Made by a program: the position numbers and the translations under genes. Below, piece after piece: positions 35,088-46,183 of a stretch of DNA of 61,156 bases. The notes beneath the pieces were generated by a model. It made no database searches. It worked only from the letters and a program-made list of their open reading frames with translations, and was not told where the DNA came from. Each line of letters begins with the position of its first letter. Position 1 is the first letter of the stretch. This stretch comes from Desulfurellaceae bacterium bin18 (GTDB lineage Bacteria; Desulfobacterota; Binatia; Bin18), in assembly GCA_002238415.1 (NCBI GenBank), contig MPMI01000036.1, positions 1 to 61,156 on the forward strand. The letters run 5' to 3'.

Positions 35088-36557
35088 ATGCTGCCCGTAG
35101 AAATCCCCGAAGGTCTCACCTTTGACGACATTCTCCTCTTGCCTGGTGAATCTGACTTTTTGCCGAAAGATGCAGATGTCTCGACCCATGTGACGCGGAC
35201 GATTCGCCTGAATACGCCCTTGGTGAGCGCGGCTATGGATACGGTGACTGAGGCACGGACGGCCATTGCCATGGCACAAGCAGGCGGCCTCGGGGTGATC
35301 CATCGCAATCTCGGTATTCCAGCCCAGGCCGCAGAGATCGCCAAGGTCAAAAAGCATGAAAGCGGCGTCATTATTAACCCCATTACCGTGACTCCCGACA
35401 CCACTATCGCCCAGGCACGAGAGATCATGGACCGTTCCCATATATCCGGGTTGCCCGTCATCAAAGATGACAAACTGGTTGGTATTTTAACCAACCGTGA
35501 TCTCCGTTTTGAAAAACGGCTAGACCGGCTGGTCTCGGAAGTGATGACCAAAGACAATCTCGTGACCGCCTGGCCGGGGATCAGCCGTGAAGAAGCGAAA
35601 GAAATTCTGCATACGCATCGGATTGAAAAATTGCTGGTTGTTGATGAGGCCATGCATCTCAAGGGCCTCATCACCGTGAAGGATATTGAGAAAACGAGCC
35701 AGCACCCACACGCCTGCAAGGATGAGTACGGCCGTCTTCGAGTCGCGGCCGCCATTGGCACGGGGGATGATCGGGAAGCCCGGACGGAAGCCGTGGTTGA
35801 AGCGGGTGCCGATGTGGTCGTCCTTGATACGGCTCACGGGCACACGACCAGCGTTATTGAGACGGTCAGAGCTCTGAAACAGAATTTCAGCGGGGTGGAG
35901 GTTGTAGCTGGCAATGTCGCTACTGCCGAAGGCGCGCAAGCGCTGATCGAGGCCGGTGCGGATGCGATTAAAGTCGGTATCGGGCCCGCGTCCATCTGTA
36001 CTACGCGGATGGTCTCGGGGGTTGGGGTGCCGCAGCTGACAGCGGTGGTCGACACGGTCCGTGTGGCTGAACGAGCTGGCGTTCCGGTGATTTCTGATGG
36101 CGGGATTCGATTTTCCGGCGATATTGTGAAGGCGTTGGCCGCCGGTGCGCAGGCGGTGATGATCGGCAGTCTCTTCGCTGGTACGGAAGAAAGTCCAGGG
36201 GAAACCATTCTGTATCAAGGCCGTTCGTATAAACAATACCGCGGCATGGGCTCGCTTGAGGCCATGCGCGAGCGGGAAGGCAGCCGGAACCGGTATTTTC
36301 AAGACGCGGAAGAAAGCGCGGGCAAGCTGGTGCCCGAGGGGATTGAAGGTCGTGTGCCGTACAAGGGGCCCTTATCCGTTGTTGTCGATCAGTTGGTCGG
36401 TGGCCTGAAAGCCGGTATGGGCTATACCGGCTGCCACAATCTGGAGGAGCTCAGAACCAAGGTTCGATTTGTCCGTGTTTCTCCAGCCGGATTGCGAGAA
36501 AACCACGTCCACGACGTGATTATCACAAAAGAAGCACCAAATTATCGGTTGGAGTAG
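35088..36557 (+). CDS. guaB: IMP dehydrogenase
   Basis: A 489-residue enzyme that oxidises IMP to XMP, the first step to GMP, in the cytoplasm. TFDDILLLP at 11-19 and [13 protein letters not shown] start the barrel. A pair of CBS domains spans about 93-205 ([23 protein letters not shown] and [23 protein letters not shown]) and senses nucleotides. Catalytic Cys304 is in GPASICTTR. The mobile flap holds [10 protein letters not shown], and the C-terminus has [17 protein letters not shown] precedes the ATG. It is followed after 88 bases by guaA, in the common guaBA order. Confidence 0.97.
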   Translation: MLPVEIPEGLTFDDILLLPGESDFLPKDADVSTHVTRTIRLNTPLVSAAMDTVTEARTAIAMAQAGGLGVIHRNLGIPAQAAEIAKVKKHESGVIINPITVTPDTTIAQAREIMDRSHISGLPVIKDDKLVGILTNRDLRFEKRLDRLVSEVMTKDNLVTAWPGISREEAKEILHTHRIEKLLVVDEAMHLKGLITVKDIEKTSQHPHACKDEYGRLRVAAAIGTGDDREARTEAVVEAGADVVVLDTAHGHTTSVIETVRALKQNFSGVEVVAGNVATAEGAQALIEAGADAIKVGIGPASICTTRMVSGVGVPQLTAVVDTVRVAERAGVPVISDGGIRFSGDIVKALAAGAQAVMIGSLFAGTEESPGETILYQGRSYKQYRGMGSLEAMREREGSRNRYFQDAEESAGKLVPEGIEGRVPYKGPLSVVVDQLVGGLKAGMGYTGCHNLEELRTKVRFVRVSPAGLRENHVHDVIITKEAPNYRLE

Positions 36558-36567
36558 TGGTTGTACT

Positions 36568-36593
36568 GGCGATGGGCGCAGAGGCCCATCGCC
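36568..36593 (+). repeat. Strong hairpin in the guaB-guaA spacer
   Basis: GGCGATGGGC (36568-36577) and GCCCATCGCC (36584-36593) are perfect inverted repeats around a six-base loop. There is no T-run after it, so a Rho-independent terminator is unlikely. It may stabilise the guaB part of the message or lower guaA expression. Confidence 0.7.
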
Positions 36594-36645
36594 GCTGGTG
36601 AGGGGATGGCCAGCCATATCGGACGAACATCTGTGATTGGCAGTT

Positions 36646-38175
36646 ATGATTCTGGTTCTTGACTTTGGTAGTCAGTATACGCAGTTGATCGCCCGACGTA
36701 TCCGCGAGGCGCATGTCTACTGCGAGATCCATCCGTACAATATTCCCGTGGACCGTATCCAGGCCATGAACCCCGAGGGTATTGTCTTGTCGGGGGGGCC
36801 GGCCAGCGTGTATGACACTGACGCCCCAGAGTTAGCCGCTCCCATCCTTGGTATTCCAGTGCCGTTTTTGGGCATCTGCTACGGCATGGGGGTTCTGCAC
36901 CAACTGGCCGGGGGGCAGGTGGCTCGGGCAGATCTGCGTGAGTTTGGTCCGGCCCGCCTGATGGTCGATGATACGACCGACCTGTTCGCCGGCTTTTCGT
37001 CTACGACATCGACTCAGGTCTGGATGAGCCATGGCGACAAAATGGAATCCCTGCCCGCCGGCTGGACGGTCCTGGCCCATTCGGACAATTCCCCCATAGC
37101 CGCCTGCCGCGACGATTCGGGCCGGTATTTCGGCGTCCAGTTTCACCCCGAAGTTGTGCATACGGAGCGGGGGAAAGAGATACTGCATAATTTTCTTTTT
37201 CGGATTTGTGGCTGTGCCGCGAACTGGACGATGGAAGGATTTATCGAGCGCGAAATCCAGCGCATTGGCGACCAGGTTGGAGATAAACGGGTCGTGTGTG
37301 GTCTGAGCGGTGGTGTCGATTCCGCCGTGGTCGCTCTCTTGATACATCGGGCGATTGGCGACCGTCTGACCTGTATCTTTGTGGACAACGGCCTCTTGCG
37401 TCAAGGCGAGGCCGACAGCGTCGTGCGGGTGTTTTCCCAATTGGGACTGGATATCCGGCCAGTCAACGCGGCTGAGCGTTTTCTTGAACGCCTCGCCGGG
37501 GTCGACGACCCGGAACACAAACGGCGCATTATCGGCCATGTTTTTATTGAAGTCTTCGAAGCAGAAGCGGCGTCACTGCCGGATGTGGAATTCCTGGCTC
37601 AAGGAACCCTGTATCCTGACGTGATCGAATCCGTTTCCTTTAAAGGGCCGGCGGCCACTATCAAGAGCCATCATAATGTCGGTGGTCTGCCGGAACGGAT
37701 GCGGCTCCGCTTGGTGGAACCGTTGCGAGAATTATTCAAAGACGAGGTGCGTGGGCTGGGCCGGCTGCTTGGTCTTTCCGAGGAAATCGTCGGCCGCCAG
37801 CCTTTCCCTGGTCCAGGGTTGGCGATTCGTATATTGGGTCCGGTGCGGGCCGAGTTCCTGGACCTGCTGCGCGCCTCAGACGCTATTGTCGACGAGGAAA
37901 TTCGAGCAGCGGGCTATTATGACCGGGTCTGGCAGGCCTTCGCCGTGTTATTACCGGTCAAGACGGTTGGCGTCATGGGTGATGCGCGGACGTATGAGTA
38001 TGTGGTGGCCATCCGGGCCGTTGAGAGTGTAGATGGTATGACGGCAGACTGGGCGCGTCTGCCTGGTGAGTTGCTGGGGACGATATCCAATCGCATTATT
38101 AACGAAGTCCGTGGCATCAACCGGGTCGTCTACGACATTTCTTCCAAACCACCGGCAACCATTGAATGGGAATGA
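36646..38175 (+). CDS. guaA: GMP synthase (glutamine-hydrolysing)
   Basis: A 509-residue enzyme that aminates XMP to GMP. The class I glutaminase domain (1-190) has Cys78 in GICYGMG and the His-Glu pair in [11 protein letters not shown]. The ATP-pyrophosphatase domain starts with the PP-loop [10 protein letters not shown]. The dimerisation domain ends in [20 protein letters not shown], the invariant C-terminus. I use the ATG at 36646; a TTG three codons upstream gives MAVMILV. No clear ribosome site is seen near either. It is separated from guaB by a spacer with a 10-bp hairpin. Confidence 0.97.
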   Translation: MILVLDFGSQYTQLIARRIREAHVYCEIHPYNIPVDRIQAMNPEGIVLSGGPASVYDTDAPELAAPILGIPVPFLGICYGMGVLHQLAGGQVARADLREFGPARLMVDDTTDLFAGFSSTTSTQVWMSHGDKMESLPAGWTVLAHSDNSPIAACRDDSGRYFGVQFHPEVVHTERGKEILHNFLFRICGCAANWTMEGFIEREIQRIGDQVGDKRVVCGLSGGVDSAVVALLIHRAIGDRLTCIFVDNGLLRQGEADSVVRVFSQLGLDIRPVNAAERFLERLAGVDDPEHKRRIIGHVFIEVFEAEAASLPDVEFLAQGTLYPDVIESVSFKGPAATIKSHHNVGGLPERMRLRLVEPLRELFKDEVRGLGRLLGLSEEIVGRQPFPGPGLAIRILGPVRAEFLDLLRASDAIVDEEIRAAGYYDRVWQAFAVLLPVKTVGVMGDARTYEYVVAIRAVESVDGMTADWARLPGELLGTISNRIINEVRGINRVVYDISSKPPATIEWE

Positions 38176-38188
38176 GGGGAGGGGCGGA

Positions 38189-41100
38189 GTGAAGGAGTTT
38201 GTACATCTCCATTTGCACACACAGTATAGCCTGCTTGATGGGGCCAATAAGGTCTCAAATCTCATGCCGCAAGTGGCAGAGCACGGCATGTCGGCGGTAG
38301 CCATGACCGATCATGGCAATATGTTTGGCGCGATCGATTTTTATCGGACCGCCGCTAGCCACGGCATCAAACCCATCATCGGCTGCGAGATGTATGTCGC
38401 GCCCAAGAGCCGCTTTGATAAGCAACCTCTGGGCGCAGACGACCTGGAGCATGGCGGGAATTTTCATCTGATTCTGCTGGCCATGAATCTGGAGGGCTAC
38501 CGGAATCTCTGCCGCTTGGTGACGGCCGGATTTACCGAAGGCTTCTACCGCAAACCTCGCGTTGATCGTGAACTGCTGCGCGAACTCAATACCGGTCTGA
38601 TCGCGCTGTCCGGCTGCCTGAGTGGAGAACTGGCCAGAGCCATGCTGCGGGACGATGGCAAGCGTGCCCGCGCCGCGGCCGAAGAATACGCGTCGATTTT
38701 TGATGAACGTTTTTATGTCGAGGTTCAGGCGAATCATCTGCCGGAACAGGAAAAGATAAATCCGGCTCTGATCGAACTGGCCCGAGAGCTCTCGCTCCCG
38801 CTGGTTGCCACCAATGATTGTCATTATTTGAAGGCGGATGATGCCGAAGCCCACGAAGTCCTGCTGTGTGTTCAGAGTGCCAAGGTCATGTCCGACGAGA
38901 ATCGCTGGCGGTTCGGGACTGACCAGCTCTATGTCAAAACCCCGGAGGAAATGGCGGCAGAGTTTTCCCACTGTCCCGACGCGGTTGCCAATACGGTCGA
39001 AGTTGCAGACCGGTGTAACCTCGACCTGTCCTTTGGCAGCTTCTATTTCCCGAACTACGATGTGCAGCCGGGTGGAACGCTGGAAGACTGTTTGGAACAG
39101 ACAGCCCGCGAGGGCTTGGAAGAACGCCTCAAACCCCTCCGCGCCACGGAGGGCTGGAATCCCGCCGAAGAAGAGGCGTATCGGAACCGCTTGGACTATG
39201 AACTCAAGGTCATCGGGGAAATGGGTTTTCCGGGATACTTCCTGATTGTAGCCGACTTCATTGGCTATGCCAGGTCGCAAGGGATTCCGGTTGGTCCGGG
39301 CCGCGGGTCGGCGGCCGGCAGTCTCGTCGCCTATGCGCTCAAGATTACGGACATTGACCCCATCCGCTACCAGCTGCTGTTTGAGCGGTTTCTGAATCCG
39401 GGCCGGAAGAGTATGCCCGATATCGATGTGGACTTCTGCTACGAACGGCGGGACGAGGTCATCCGCTATATCAAAGACAAATATGGCGAAGACAAGGTCG
39501 CGCAGATCATTACCTTCGGAACCCTCAAAGGCAAACAAGCGATTAAAGACGTGGGCCGCGCTTTAGAGTTCTCGTACGGTGAAACCGACCGCATTGCGAA
39601 ACTCTATCCCGCCCCCAAACAAGGCAAAGATCATCCGCTGGAGACCGCGCTCGATATGGAGCCGCGCCTGCGCGAGGTGCGCGAACGCGGGGAGCGCGAA
39701 CACAAGCTCTTTGAGCACTCCCTCAAACTTGAGGGATTATTGCGCCACGCCTCGAAACATGCGGCCGGGATTGTGATTGCGCCCAACCCTCTGGTTGAGC
39801 ACCTGCCGCTCTATGTTGACAAAGAAAAGAATGTTCTGACCCAATATGCCGGTCCGGATGTCGATACCATTGGGTTGATCAAGTTCGATTTTCTCGGCTT
39901 AAAAACATTGACGCTGATTCACGACGTGGTGCGGCGGATTGAGGAGAGTCGAGATATTGCCGTTGCTCTGAGTACGATTCCGATTGACGACCGGCAGACC
40001 TATCGCTCGCTGACCCGAGGGGACACGGTCGGCGTTTTCCAGATGGAGGGCAGTGGCATTCGCAAGCTGATCACGCAACTCAAGCCGAACTGCTTTGAAG
40101 ACATTTTTGCCGTGATTGCGCTGTTCCGACCCGGACCGCTCGACAGCGGTGCAGCCGAACAATTTATTAAGCGCAAACATGGTAAAGAGGCGGTGTCCTA
40201 TCCTCATCCTTTGCTTGAACCGGTTCTCAAAGAAACCTACGGGGTCACGATTTACCAAGAGCAGGTCATGCAGATCGCGCAGACCCTGGCCAGGTACTCT
40301 TTGAGCGATGCGGATAATTTGCGTCGCGCCATGGGAAAAAAGAAAAAGGAAGTCATGCAGGAGGAGCGGACAAAATTCCTGAAAGGCGCGTCGGAGAATA
40401 AGATTAAGGACAAACTCGCCGGAGAGATTTTTGACGCGATGGAAACCTTTGCCGCGTATGGATTTAATAAATCCCACGCGGTCTCCTATGCCCTGATTTC
40501 CTATCAAACCGCGTATTTGAAAACGCACTTCCCGCAGGAATTCATGGCGGCACTTACCAGCCTGGAAATGGGAGATACCAATAAAACGTATAAAAACATT
40601 GCGGAATGCCGGGTGCATAATATCCCGGTGCTGCCACCCGATGTGAATGAAAGCGGCGAGGATTTTACCGTTCGTGGCCAGACCATTCGCTTTGGACTCG
40701 GCGCGGTGAAGGGGGTTGGGTCGAAGGCGATTGAAGTCATTCAGGAAGCCCGTCAGGCTGGCCCTTTTACGGATATCCATGACTTCTGTACCCGGGTGCA
40801 GAGTTCGCAGGCGAATAAACGGGTCATGGAGAGTTTGATTAAATGCGGGGCGTTTGACTCGTTTCATGCGCTCCGCGCCCAACTCTTGGCCGGCATTGAA
40901 GACGTCATGCGCTGGGCCGCCCAAAAGGCGAGTGGCCACAGCAATGCCAATCAGATGGGCTTATTTGCGAACGGTGGAGCAGACCCCGCCCAGCCTGATT
41001 TGCCTCAGATTGAAGAGTGGTCAGATATTGAGAAACTGAATAAAGAACGGGAGACACTCGGCTTTTTTATTACCGGTCATCCGCTGGATAAATACGTCGG

Positions 41101-41656
41101 GCGGCTACACGGCGTGACCTCCCTGACGACGGCGGAACTCAAAGGACGCAGACATCAGGAAAAAGTCCGCCTCGCTGGCGTGATTCAGTCTCTGAAGCTC
41201 AAGAATAACAAAAAAGGCGATCGGTATGCGACCTATACCCTGGAGGACAAGGCTGGAGGTGTTGAGGTCATCGTATGGCCGGAAGCCTATCGGCGTCATG
41301 AAGCCGAAGTCCATTCCGACCAGCCGGTCCTGGTGAGTGGATCACTCGATGTCGATGAAGATCGGTGTCAAATTATTGCCAGTGAGATCGTGCCGCTTGA
41401 CTCTGTGGCGAAAGGTGAGGTCAAGCAGGTCCATATCCAGGTACCGGCCGACAGCACGACTAAGGAAGATATCGTAGAACTCAAGACCGTATTAGCGAAA
41501 CATCAGGGCCAGTGTCAAACATTTTTACACGTGCTCCATCCGGACCATTCCGAGACTGTGATCTCATTGCCGGAACAACTGAAGGTTGCGCCGACTGCGG
41601 AGATGCTGACGGACGTCGAACAATTGTTTGACCGTGGCGTCGCCTCGTTTCAGTAG
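38189..41656 (+). CDS. dnaE: DNA polymerase III subunit alpha
   Basis: A 1155-residue replicative polymerase. The PHP domain starts [13 protein letters not shown] at 6-18. The [16 protein letters not shown] loop is at 369-384, and the catalytic Asp pair D411/D413 is in PDIDVDF. The finger and tail domains follow ([39 protein letters not shown]). A C-terminal OB-fold ([28 protein letters not shown]) ends the protein. GTG 38189 follows a run of GGGGAGGGGCGGA and gives the family start; upstream codons overlap guaA. It is only 13 bases after guaA, an unusual but workable operon. Confidence 0.96.
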   Translation: MKEFVHLHLHTQYSLLDGANKVSNLMPQVAEHGMSAVAMTDHGNMFGAIDFYRTAASHGIKPIIGCEMYVAPKSRFDKQPLGADDLEHGGNFHLILLAMNLEGYRNLCRLVTAGFTEGFYRKPRVDRELLRELNTGLIALSGCLSGELARAMLRDDGKRARAAAEEYASIFDERFYVEVQANHLPEQEKINPALIELARELSLPLVATNDCHYLKADDAEAHEVLLCVQSAKVMSDENRWRFGTDQLYVKTPEEMAAEFSHCPDAVANTVEVADRCNLDLSFGSFYFPNYDVQPGGTLEDCLEQTAREGLEERLKPLRATEGWNPAEEEAYRNRLDYELKVIGEMGFPGYFLIVADFIGYARSQGIPVGPGRGSAAGSLVAYALKITDIDPIRYQLLFERFLNPGRKSMPDIDVDFCYERRDEVIRYIKDKYGEDKVAQIITFGTLKGKQAIKDVGRALEFSYGETDRIAKLYPAPKQGKDHPLETALDMEPRLREVRERGEREHKLFEHSLKLEGLLRHASKHAAGIVIAPNPLVEHLPLYVDKEKNVLTQYAGPDVDTIGLIKFDFLGLKTLTLIHDVVRRIEESRDIAVALSTIPIDDRQTYRSLTRGDTVGVFQMEGSGIRKLITQLKPNCFEDIFAVIALFRPGPLDSGAAEQFIKRKHGKEAVSYPHPLLEPVLKETYGVTIYQEQVMQIAQTLARYSLSDADNLRRAMGKKKKEVMQEERTKFLKGASENKIKDKLAGEIFDAMETFAAYGFNKSHAVSYALISYQTAYLKTHFPQEFMAALTSLEMGDTNKTYKNIAECRVHNIPVLPPDVNESGEDFTVRGQTIRFGLGAVKGVGSKAIEVIQEARQAGPFTDIHDFCTRVQSSQANKRVMESLIKCGAFDSFHALRAQLLAGIEDVMRWAAQKASGHSNANQMGLFANGGADPAQPDLPQIEEWSDIEKLNKERETLGFFITGHPLDKYVGRLHGVTSLTTAELKGRRHQEKVRLAGVIQSLKLKNNKKGDRYATYTLEDKAGGVEVIVWPEAYRRHEAEVHSDQPVLVSGSLDVDEDRCQIIASEIVPLDSVAKGEVKQVHIQVPADSTTKEDIVELKTVLAKHQGQCQTFLHVLHPDHSETVISLPEQLKVAPTAEMLTDVEQLFDRGVASFQ

Positions 41657-41657
41657 C

Positions 41658-43100
41658 ATGTCCATAGAAAAGAAAAGGATACAACTTCCTGTGGCTGGCC
41701 GCCGGCGTCGACACCCATCTGAACACACTCCACCGCCGGAGCAGGCTTTTCTTGTCGGCGTGGACTATGGGGGGCCAAATGGGGCGGCCGAGCCTAGGCT
41801 CCTCTCAGCGCAAGAGTCGATCGAAGAACTCGCTCGCCTGAGCGAGACCGCCGGTCTGACGGTCTCAGGTCAGACTATTCAGCATCTGCGCCAAGGGGTC
41901 CATCCTGCCTCGTTTATCGGGACCGGCAAGATTGAGGAAGTGAAACAACTCCGGGAGGAGTTCCAGGCCGGGGTTGTGATCTTTGACGAGAGCTTGTCTC
42001 CGGCTCAGCAGCGTAATTTAGAACGGGGGCTGTGTTGTAAGGTCATTGACCGGAGCCAATTGATCCTCGATATTTTTGCCCAACGCGCCCGCAGTCAAGC
42101 GGGTAAATTACAAGTTGAGCTGGCTCAGCTTGAATACCTGCGTCCCCGACTCACGCGCCAATGGACGCACCTGTCGCGCCTGGGTGGCGGGGTAGGGACA
42201 CGTGGCCCCGGCGAATCGCAGCTTGAAGTGGATCGACGCCGTATTCGCGAGCGCATTGCGACCCTGCGCCGCAAACTGCGCGAGGTCGAACGCACCCGTG
42301 CTCTGCACCGGCAGGAACGGCGGAGGGTTCCCTTCCCCTGTGTTGCTCTCGTCGGGTATACCAATGCAGGAAAATCGACCTTGATGAATCGTCTGACCCA
42401 AGCTGAGGTCTTTGTCGAAGACAAGCTGTTTGCCACGCTTGACCCAACCAGCCGTCGGCTTGATCTGCCGAACGGCCAAGCTGTTCTTCTAATTGATACG
42501 GTCGGTCTTATCAATAAACTTCCGCACCAACTCGTGGACGCGTTCAAGGGGACGCTGGAAGAGATACGGACGGCGGATGTGTTGCTGCACGTGATTGATG
42601 CGACCCATTCGCGCTGGTTCGAGCATCAACGTATTGCCGAAGGTGTGCTCGAAGACATGGGGGTTGGGAATAAACCGACCATTACCGTTTTCAATAAGAT
42701 TGACGGCCTGACTCAAACGGCAGATGGTAAGGCTCAATGGGATGCCGAATGCGATGCGGGCGATTGGTGGGGTGCTCCCTCAGCGTCTACGATGAACGGG
42801 CGAGACTATGAACGGGATAGGGTACTTCACATCTCTGCAAAGCATGGGATTGGCATCGCCCCGCTGGTAGAGGAAATCGCCCGGCTGTGTAGCCTCGATC
42901 AAGAGGTAATCGAAGTTGAGGTGCCGCTTGGCAGTGGTGAGCTGATGGCCTGGTTGCGGCGCAGTGGAACAGTGATAGAAGAAACGTATACGGAGACCGG
43001 CGTACAGGTGGCGACGCGGGTCTCGGCAAAAGTAGCAGGCCAACTCAAGAAACGTCTGGCCCAGGCCAACTCAAGAAACGTCTGGCCCAGGCCGACTTGA
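41658..43100 (+). CDS. hflX: Ribosome-associated GTPase HflX (altered C-terminus)
   Basis: A 480-residue GTPase that splits stalled ribosomes. The N-terminal HflX domain ([31 protein letters not shown]) is followed by a coiled coil and [20 protein letters not shown]. The G domain has [22 protein letters not shown] and NKID. A 26-bp tandem duplication at 43036-43087 shifts the frame at the end: the tail reads [14 protein letters not shown], while removal of one copy gives [10 protein letters not shown] and a stop at 43114. The last 11 or so residues are therefore changed, probably without loss of the G domain. The start ATG 41658 is one base after the dnaE stop. Confidence 0.94.
   Translation: MSIEKKRIQLPVAGRRRRHPSEHTPPPEQAFLVGVDYGGPNGAAEPRLLSAQESIEELARLSETAGLTVSGQTIQHLRQGVHPASFIGTGKIEEVKQLREEFQAGVVIFDESLSPAQQRNLERGLCCKVIDRSQLILDIFAQRARSQAGKLQVELAQLEYLRPRLTRQWTHLSRLGGGVGTRGPGESQLEVDRRRIRERIATLRRKLREVERTRALHRQERRRVPFPCVALVGYTNAGKSTLMNRLTQAEVFVEDKLFATLDPTSRRLDLPNGQAVLLIDTVGLINKLPHQLVDAFKGTLEEIRTADVLLHVIDATHSRWFEHQRIAEGVLEDMGVGNKPTITVFNKIDGLTQTADGKAQWDAECDAGDWWGAPSASTMNGRDYERDRVLHISAKHGIGIAPLVEEIARLCSLDQEVIEVEVPLGSGELMAWLRRSGTVIEETYTETGVQVATRVSAKVAGQLKKRLAQANSRNVWPRPT
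43036..43087 (+). repeat. 26-bp tandem duplication at the end of hflX
   Basis: The 26-base unit beginning CAGGCCAACTCAAGAAACGT is present twice in a row (43036-43061 and 43062-43087), followed by a partial third (CAGGCC). The length is not a multiple of three, so it shifts the frame of hflX. Both copies are identical, so the event is recent, or an assembly artefact. Confidence 0.9.
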
Positions 43101-43143
43101 GCGCTAAGGCCTAGATATTAAAGAAGAGGATTCCTGATTCCCG

Positions 43144-43725
43144 GTGTTCTCTGTACTCAATCTTCCAAATTTCATTACCCTATTACGTATAGGGGCGATT
43201 CCGGTCTTTTTGATCCTGCTGGTGGACGAACGGTATACCGAAGCGCTGATCGTCTTCATTCTGGCGGGCATTACCGACTCCCTGGATGGCTTGCTTGCTC
43301 GCTGGCTGGACGCGCGCACGACATTAGGCGCCTTCATTGATCCCCTGGCCGATAAACTGCTCCTGGTGAGTTCCTTTGTCATTCTCGCCTTCTTAGGTGA
43401 TATTCCTCGCTGGCTTGCGGTCCTGGTCATCATGCGGGATGTTATTATTCTGATCGGCTATAGTGTGCTGTTTTTTGTTACAGGCCATGCCATCGAAGTC
43501 CGCCCAACGCTCATTGGCAAGGCCAGTACTTTTTTTCAGTTGTTGACGGTCATCATGGCTCTGGTCGCCCTGCATAATGCCGCTTGGCAAATCCCACTCC
43601 TCCGGGATACAAGCGAAATTCTTGCCGGAGCCACCGTCACTATCTCGGGATTTCAGTATTTATCGCGTGCCTTCAGGTGGTTTAATGAACAGGAAGAGAA
43701 GCTGTCCACGACGGAGTCGAGGTGA
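43144..43725 (+). CDS. pgsA: CDP-diacylglycerol-glycerol-3-phosphate 3-phosphatidyltransferase
   Basis: A 193-residue inner-membrane enzyme making phosphatidylglycerol phosphate. The CDP-alcohol phosphotransferase motif D-G-x2-A-R-x8-G-x3-D-x3-D is present as DGLLARWLDARTTLGAFIDPLAD. It begins LNLPNFITLLRIGAIPVFLIL, typical of PgsA, and has about five membrane spans. The start is GTG 43144. It follows hflX by 43 bases (the original hflX stop would have been 29 bases upstream). Other CDP-alcohol enzymes are possible, but the LPNxITLLR start favours PgsA. Confidence 0.9.
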   Translation: MFSVLNLPNFITLLRIGAIPVFLILLVDERYTEALIVFILAGITDSLDGLLARWLDARTTLGAFIDPLADKLLLVSSFVILAFLGDIPRWLAVLVIMRDVIILIGYSVLFFVTGHAIEVRPTLIGKASTFFQLLTVIMALVALHNAAWQIPLLRDTSEILAGATVTISGFQYLSRAFRWFNEQEEKLSTTESR

Positions 43726-43809
43726 CACCCGCCCCACGAAGCGTTTGTCCAGGCTGCTCCAAAAGTATACAAGACAGCGAGTGAGCATAGATATAAAGGA
43801 GGACAAGAC

Positions 43810-44484
43810 ATGTTGCACCTGCTCTATTTCATTACCAGAAAGCCATCTTTGAGTGATGAGGAGTTTCATCACTATTGGAAGGACACCCACGGACCGATTG
43901 CCGCACGTATCGCTCAGACCTGGCGGTATGAGCAGAGTCACCGTATTCCATTGGAGGGAACGAACTCTCCCTATGACGGGGCGGCGGAAGCGTGGATTGA
44001 GGACCAGGCGGCGATGGATGCCCTGCGTGCGAGTACCGAATATGTGAGCGGTGCGCTCGTCGATGAACCGAATTTCATCGATATGAACCGCGTGGAATGG
44101 TTGGTGACACAAGACCACGTCATCAAGGACGGTCCGCAAACCCCACAGCAGGTGAAAGGCATTTTTCAGCTCAAACGAAAGCCAGGCATGAACCTTGCCG
44201 ACTTTCGGAAATACTGGATTGAGGTCCACGGCCCGATTGTGTGTGAGTTGCCGGGTCTCCAGCGCTATGTGCAGTGCCATACCATCGACGCGGCCTATAG
44301 CTATGCCGAACCGAAATGGGATGGCGTGGCCCAACTTTGGGTCGAAGACCTGGCGGCCTGGAATAGGCTGGTCAATTCAAAAGAATTTACCGAAGGTTCG
44401 TGGCCGGATGGCGCGAAATTCTTGGATCAAGAGCTCATTACCAACTTCATGGCCCAAGAGCATCAGGTCAAGTGGCCGGGGTAA
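43810..44484 (+). CDS. Tandem EthD-domain protein
   Basis: A 224-residue protein made of two EthD-like ferredoxin-fold repeats. Repeat 1: LLYFITRKPSLSDEEFHHYWKDTHGPIAARI. Repeat 2: GIFQLKRKPGMNLADFRKYWIEVHGPIVCELPGLQRYVQ. Each has the F-x2-YW-x2-THGP or VHGP signature in which the His is conserved. EthD proteins are accessory or catalytic subunits in degradation of ethers and polyketide-like compounds; the role here is unknown. AAGGAGGACAAGAC precedes the ATG. Its last 17 bases overlap the end of the convergent ThyX-like gene. Confidence 0.85.
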   Translation: MLHLLYFITRKPSLSDEEFHHYWKDTHGPIAARIAQTWRYEQSHRIPLEGTNSPYDGAAEAWIEDQAAMDALRASTEYVSGALVDEPNFIDMNRVEWLVTQDHVIKDGPQTPQQVKGIFQLKRKPGMNLADFRKYWIEVHGPIVCELPGLQRYVQCHTIDAAYSYAEPKWDGVAQLWVEDLAAWNRLVNSKEFTEGSWPDGAKFLDQELITNFMAQEHQVKWPG

Positions 44485-46135
44485 GTCGAGACTTTTTATA
44501 CTCGGTCCGCATTTCAGCTTGTAGACGACCTAAGCGATACGTCTGCCAATCGAGGAAGGTAGCGCTCCGGGCGAGGGTCGGGTGGACCTCGCCGATGAGC
44601 CGCCACATTTCCTGGATAATAAAACGATAGTCCGGGTGGCCTTGCGGCAGGGTGCGGAGTTCACCCAGATGAATGGCCTCGCGCAGGTTGAGCTTCATAT
44701 ACCAGCGGACCCGATAGGCAAACGGTACGATGTATTGTGCCTCGGACGGAAGATCAGCGGAGATTTGCTCATACACCGCGGCCGCCCGTTCCATGCAATC
44801 CGTAAATGACGCTTGAAAGCCGGCCTGCTCAATCTCAGGCGGCGTGTCATAGCCGTGCGCGGTGGTGAAATCCTGGCGCTCCTGGGTGAGGATCCTATGC
44901 CGCTGCAAGTCGCGGTAGAGTCCCAGATTGCCAATGATGTCAAACGTATAATAGGCGTGCTCAAGGGCACGGCCAGGTTTGTCGCGGCGATGCCGGCGTT
45001 GTCCGATGTAGGCGTCGAAGACCTGTTCCCGTTGTTCTGCCTGAAGTTTTTTGACCAGCGAGCGCACCTGACCGAGCGGCAGGCGGGCATTTGGGTAGAG
45101 AATGGCTGCGAGAACCTGATCTTCCGCGTGGCGGTCGTAGTCGATAAGGCTGACTGGCCCGGTCGATTGAACGGCATAGCCGTCCAGGAGGGTTTGTGCC
45201 AGCGCTCGGCTATCAGCCGTTGTCTGGACCAGGTATTCACTTCGTTGCGCGCGTTTGACGAAAGAGGGGATCAGCAGGTTGAGAGCCGAGTGCATAGGCT
45301 CGGCAATGCCACGAGCTTCGGCAATATGCAGTGAATACAGTTTATTGAGCAGATGTTCAAATGCCTGGCCGACACCGAAGAGTCCCACGTTCGTCAGCGT
45401 CGCTGCCGGGAGATACGAACGAAGGATGTCGCACGCCTGCGCTCTGACGGTCGAGCGATACGCTCCCTCGGCCCATTTCCTGAGGGTTTCATCCTTCTGT
45501 GCGTTTGCATAGGTGAGGGGGTCGCCCGTTTGTGGATGCTTCCACTCGACGGTATCGATGGGCAGACTGTCTCGCACGAAGGCGATCATGGGCTCGATTT
45601 GAGCGGCATAGGTCTCGAACAGATGGCGCATGCAGGTGAGATACGCCGTCCGATGCGGCGAGCTCATAATCGTCGGTTCTTTATAGAAGAGATAATCGCC
45701 GTCAGGACCGGGGGTATCAAACCGGACATAGCGGGTCGACTTCTCTAGCGGAGCAATGCCGATCCGGGCGTCTTCAAGAATCTTGGCGGCAACGTTTGAG
45801 ATTCCTTCACACGCGATATGCGCGCCACCAAGTTGAGCCACCGAATCGTCTCCATAGCCGACGAGGACGCGGTCATAGAACGCCCGCGCCTTTTGGATTG
45901 CCTGGCTATTGTCGCTGGGCGCGGCTCCGCCGCCAAACTGGCTGTGCTGTAGGTCCGCCTGGCCGAGAAATTCGTCCAGAAAAATTTGACGCAGGCTTTT
46001 TGACGACCGGCTGTAGCGGGAGAAGAGGGCGCCGGCGACTTCTTGTGGGAGTTTCAGGCCAAAGATGGGCTCAGTCAGACTGGTGAAGAAGGGGGCAAGC
46101 TTGTGCGTGTCTGCGGGAGAAAAGGCTTCGCTCAT
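44468..46135 (-). CDS. Two-domain ThyX-like (flavin-dependent thymidylate synthase) protein
   Basis: A 555-residue protein, more than twice the usual ThyX length, built from two ThyX-like halves. The N-half has GYGDDSVAQLGGAHIACEGIS and then LEKSTRYVRF, which matches the second part of the ThyX motif (E-x-S-x-R-Y) but lacks RHR. The C-half has DLQRHRILTQERQDF, which keeps RHR but not the Ser, and the later LNLREAIHLGELRTLPQGHPDYR block. ThyX uses FAD and methylene-THF to make dTMP. Whether this protein still does is unknown. ATG 46135 was preferred over a GTG at 46168. It lies 48 bases after the biotin carrier gene. Confidence 0.8.
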   Translation of the reverse strand: MSEAFSPADTHKLAPFFTSLTEPIFGLKLPQEVAGALFSRYSRSSKSLRQIFLDEFLGQADLQHSQFGGGAAPSDNSQAIQKARAFYDRVLVGYGDDSVAQLGGAHIACEGISNVAAKILEDARIGIAPLEKSTRYVRFDTPGPDGDYLFYKEPTIMSSPHRTAYLTCMRHLFETYAAQIEPMIAFVRDSLPIDTVEWKHPQTGDPLTYANAQKDETLRKWAEGAYRSTVRAQACDILRSYLPAATLTNVGLFGVGQAFEHLLNKLYSLHIAEARGIAEPMHSALNLLIPSFVKRAQRSEYLVQTTADSRALAQTLLDGYAVQSTGPVSLIDYDRHAEDQVLAAILYPNARLPLGQVRSLVKKLQAEQREQVFDAYIGQRRHRRDKPGRALEHAYYTFDIIGNLGLYRDLQRHRILTQERQDFTTAHGYDTPPEIEQAGFQASFTDCMERAAAVYEQISADLPSEAQYIVPFAYRVRWYMKLNLREAIHLGELRTLPQGHPDYRFIIQEMWRLIGEVHPTLARSATFLDWQTYRLGRLQAEMRTEYKKSRLTPAT

Positions 46136-46183
46136 ACTGGCGAATCGTGTGGCTCTGCAAGCGGCCACCCAACTAGGGGATTC

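Noticed and set aside
38255..39538. Long open frame (427 codons) on the minus strand inside dnaE
   Set aside because: It is the antisense shadow of a well-supported polymerase gene; its translation has no recognisable domain.
43036..43093. Tandem repeat considered as a small CRISPR
   Set aside because: Only two copies without spacers; it is a simple duplication inside hflX.
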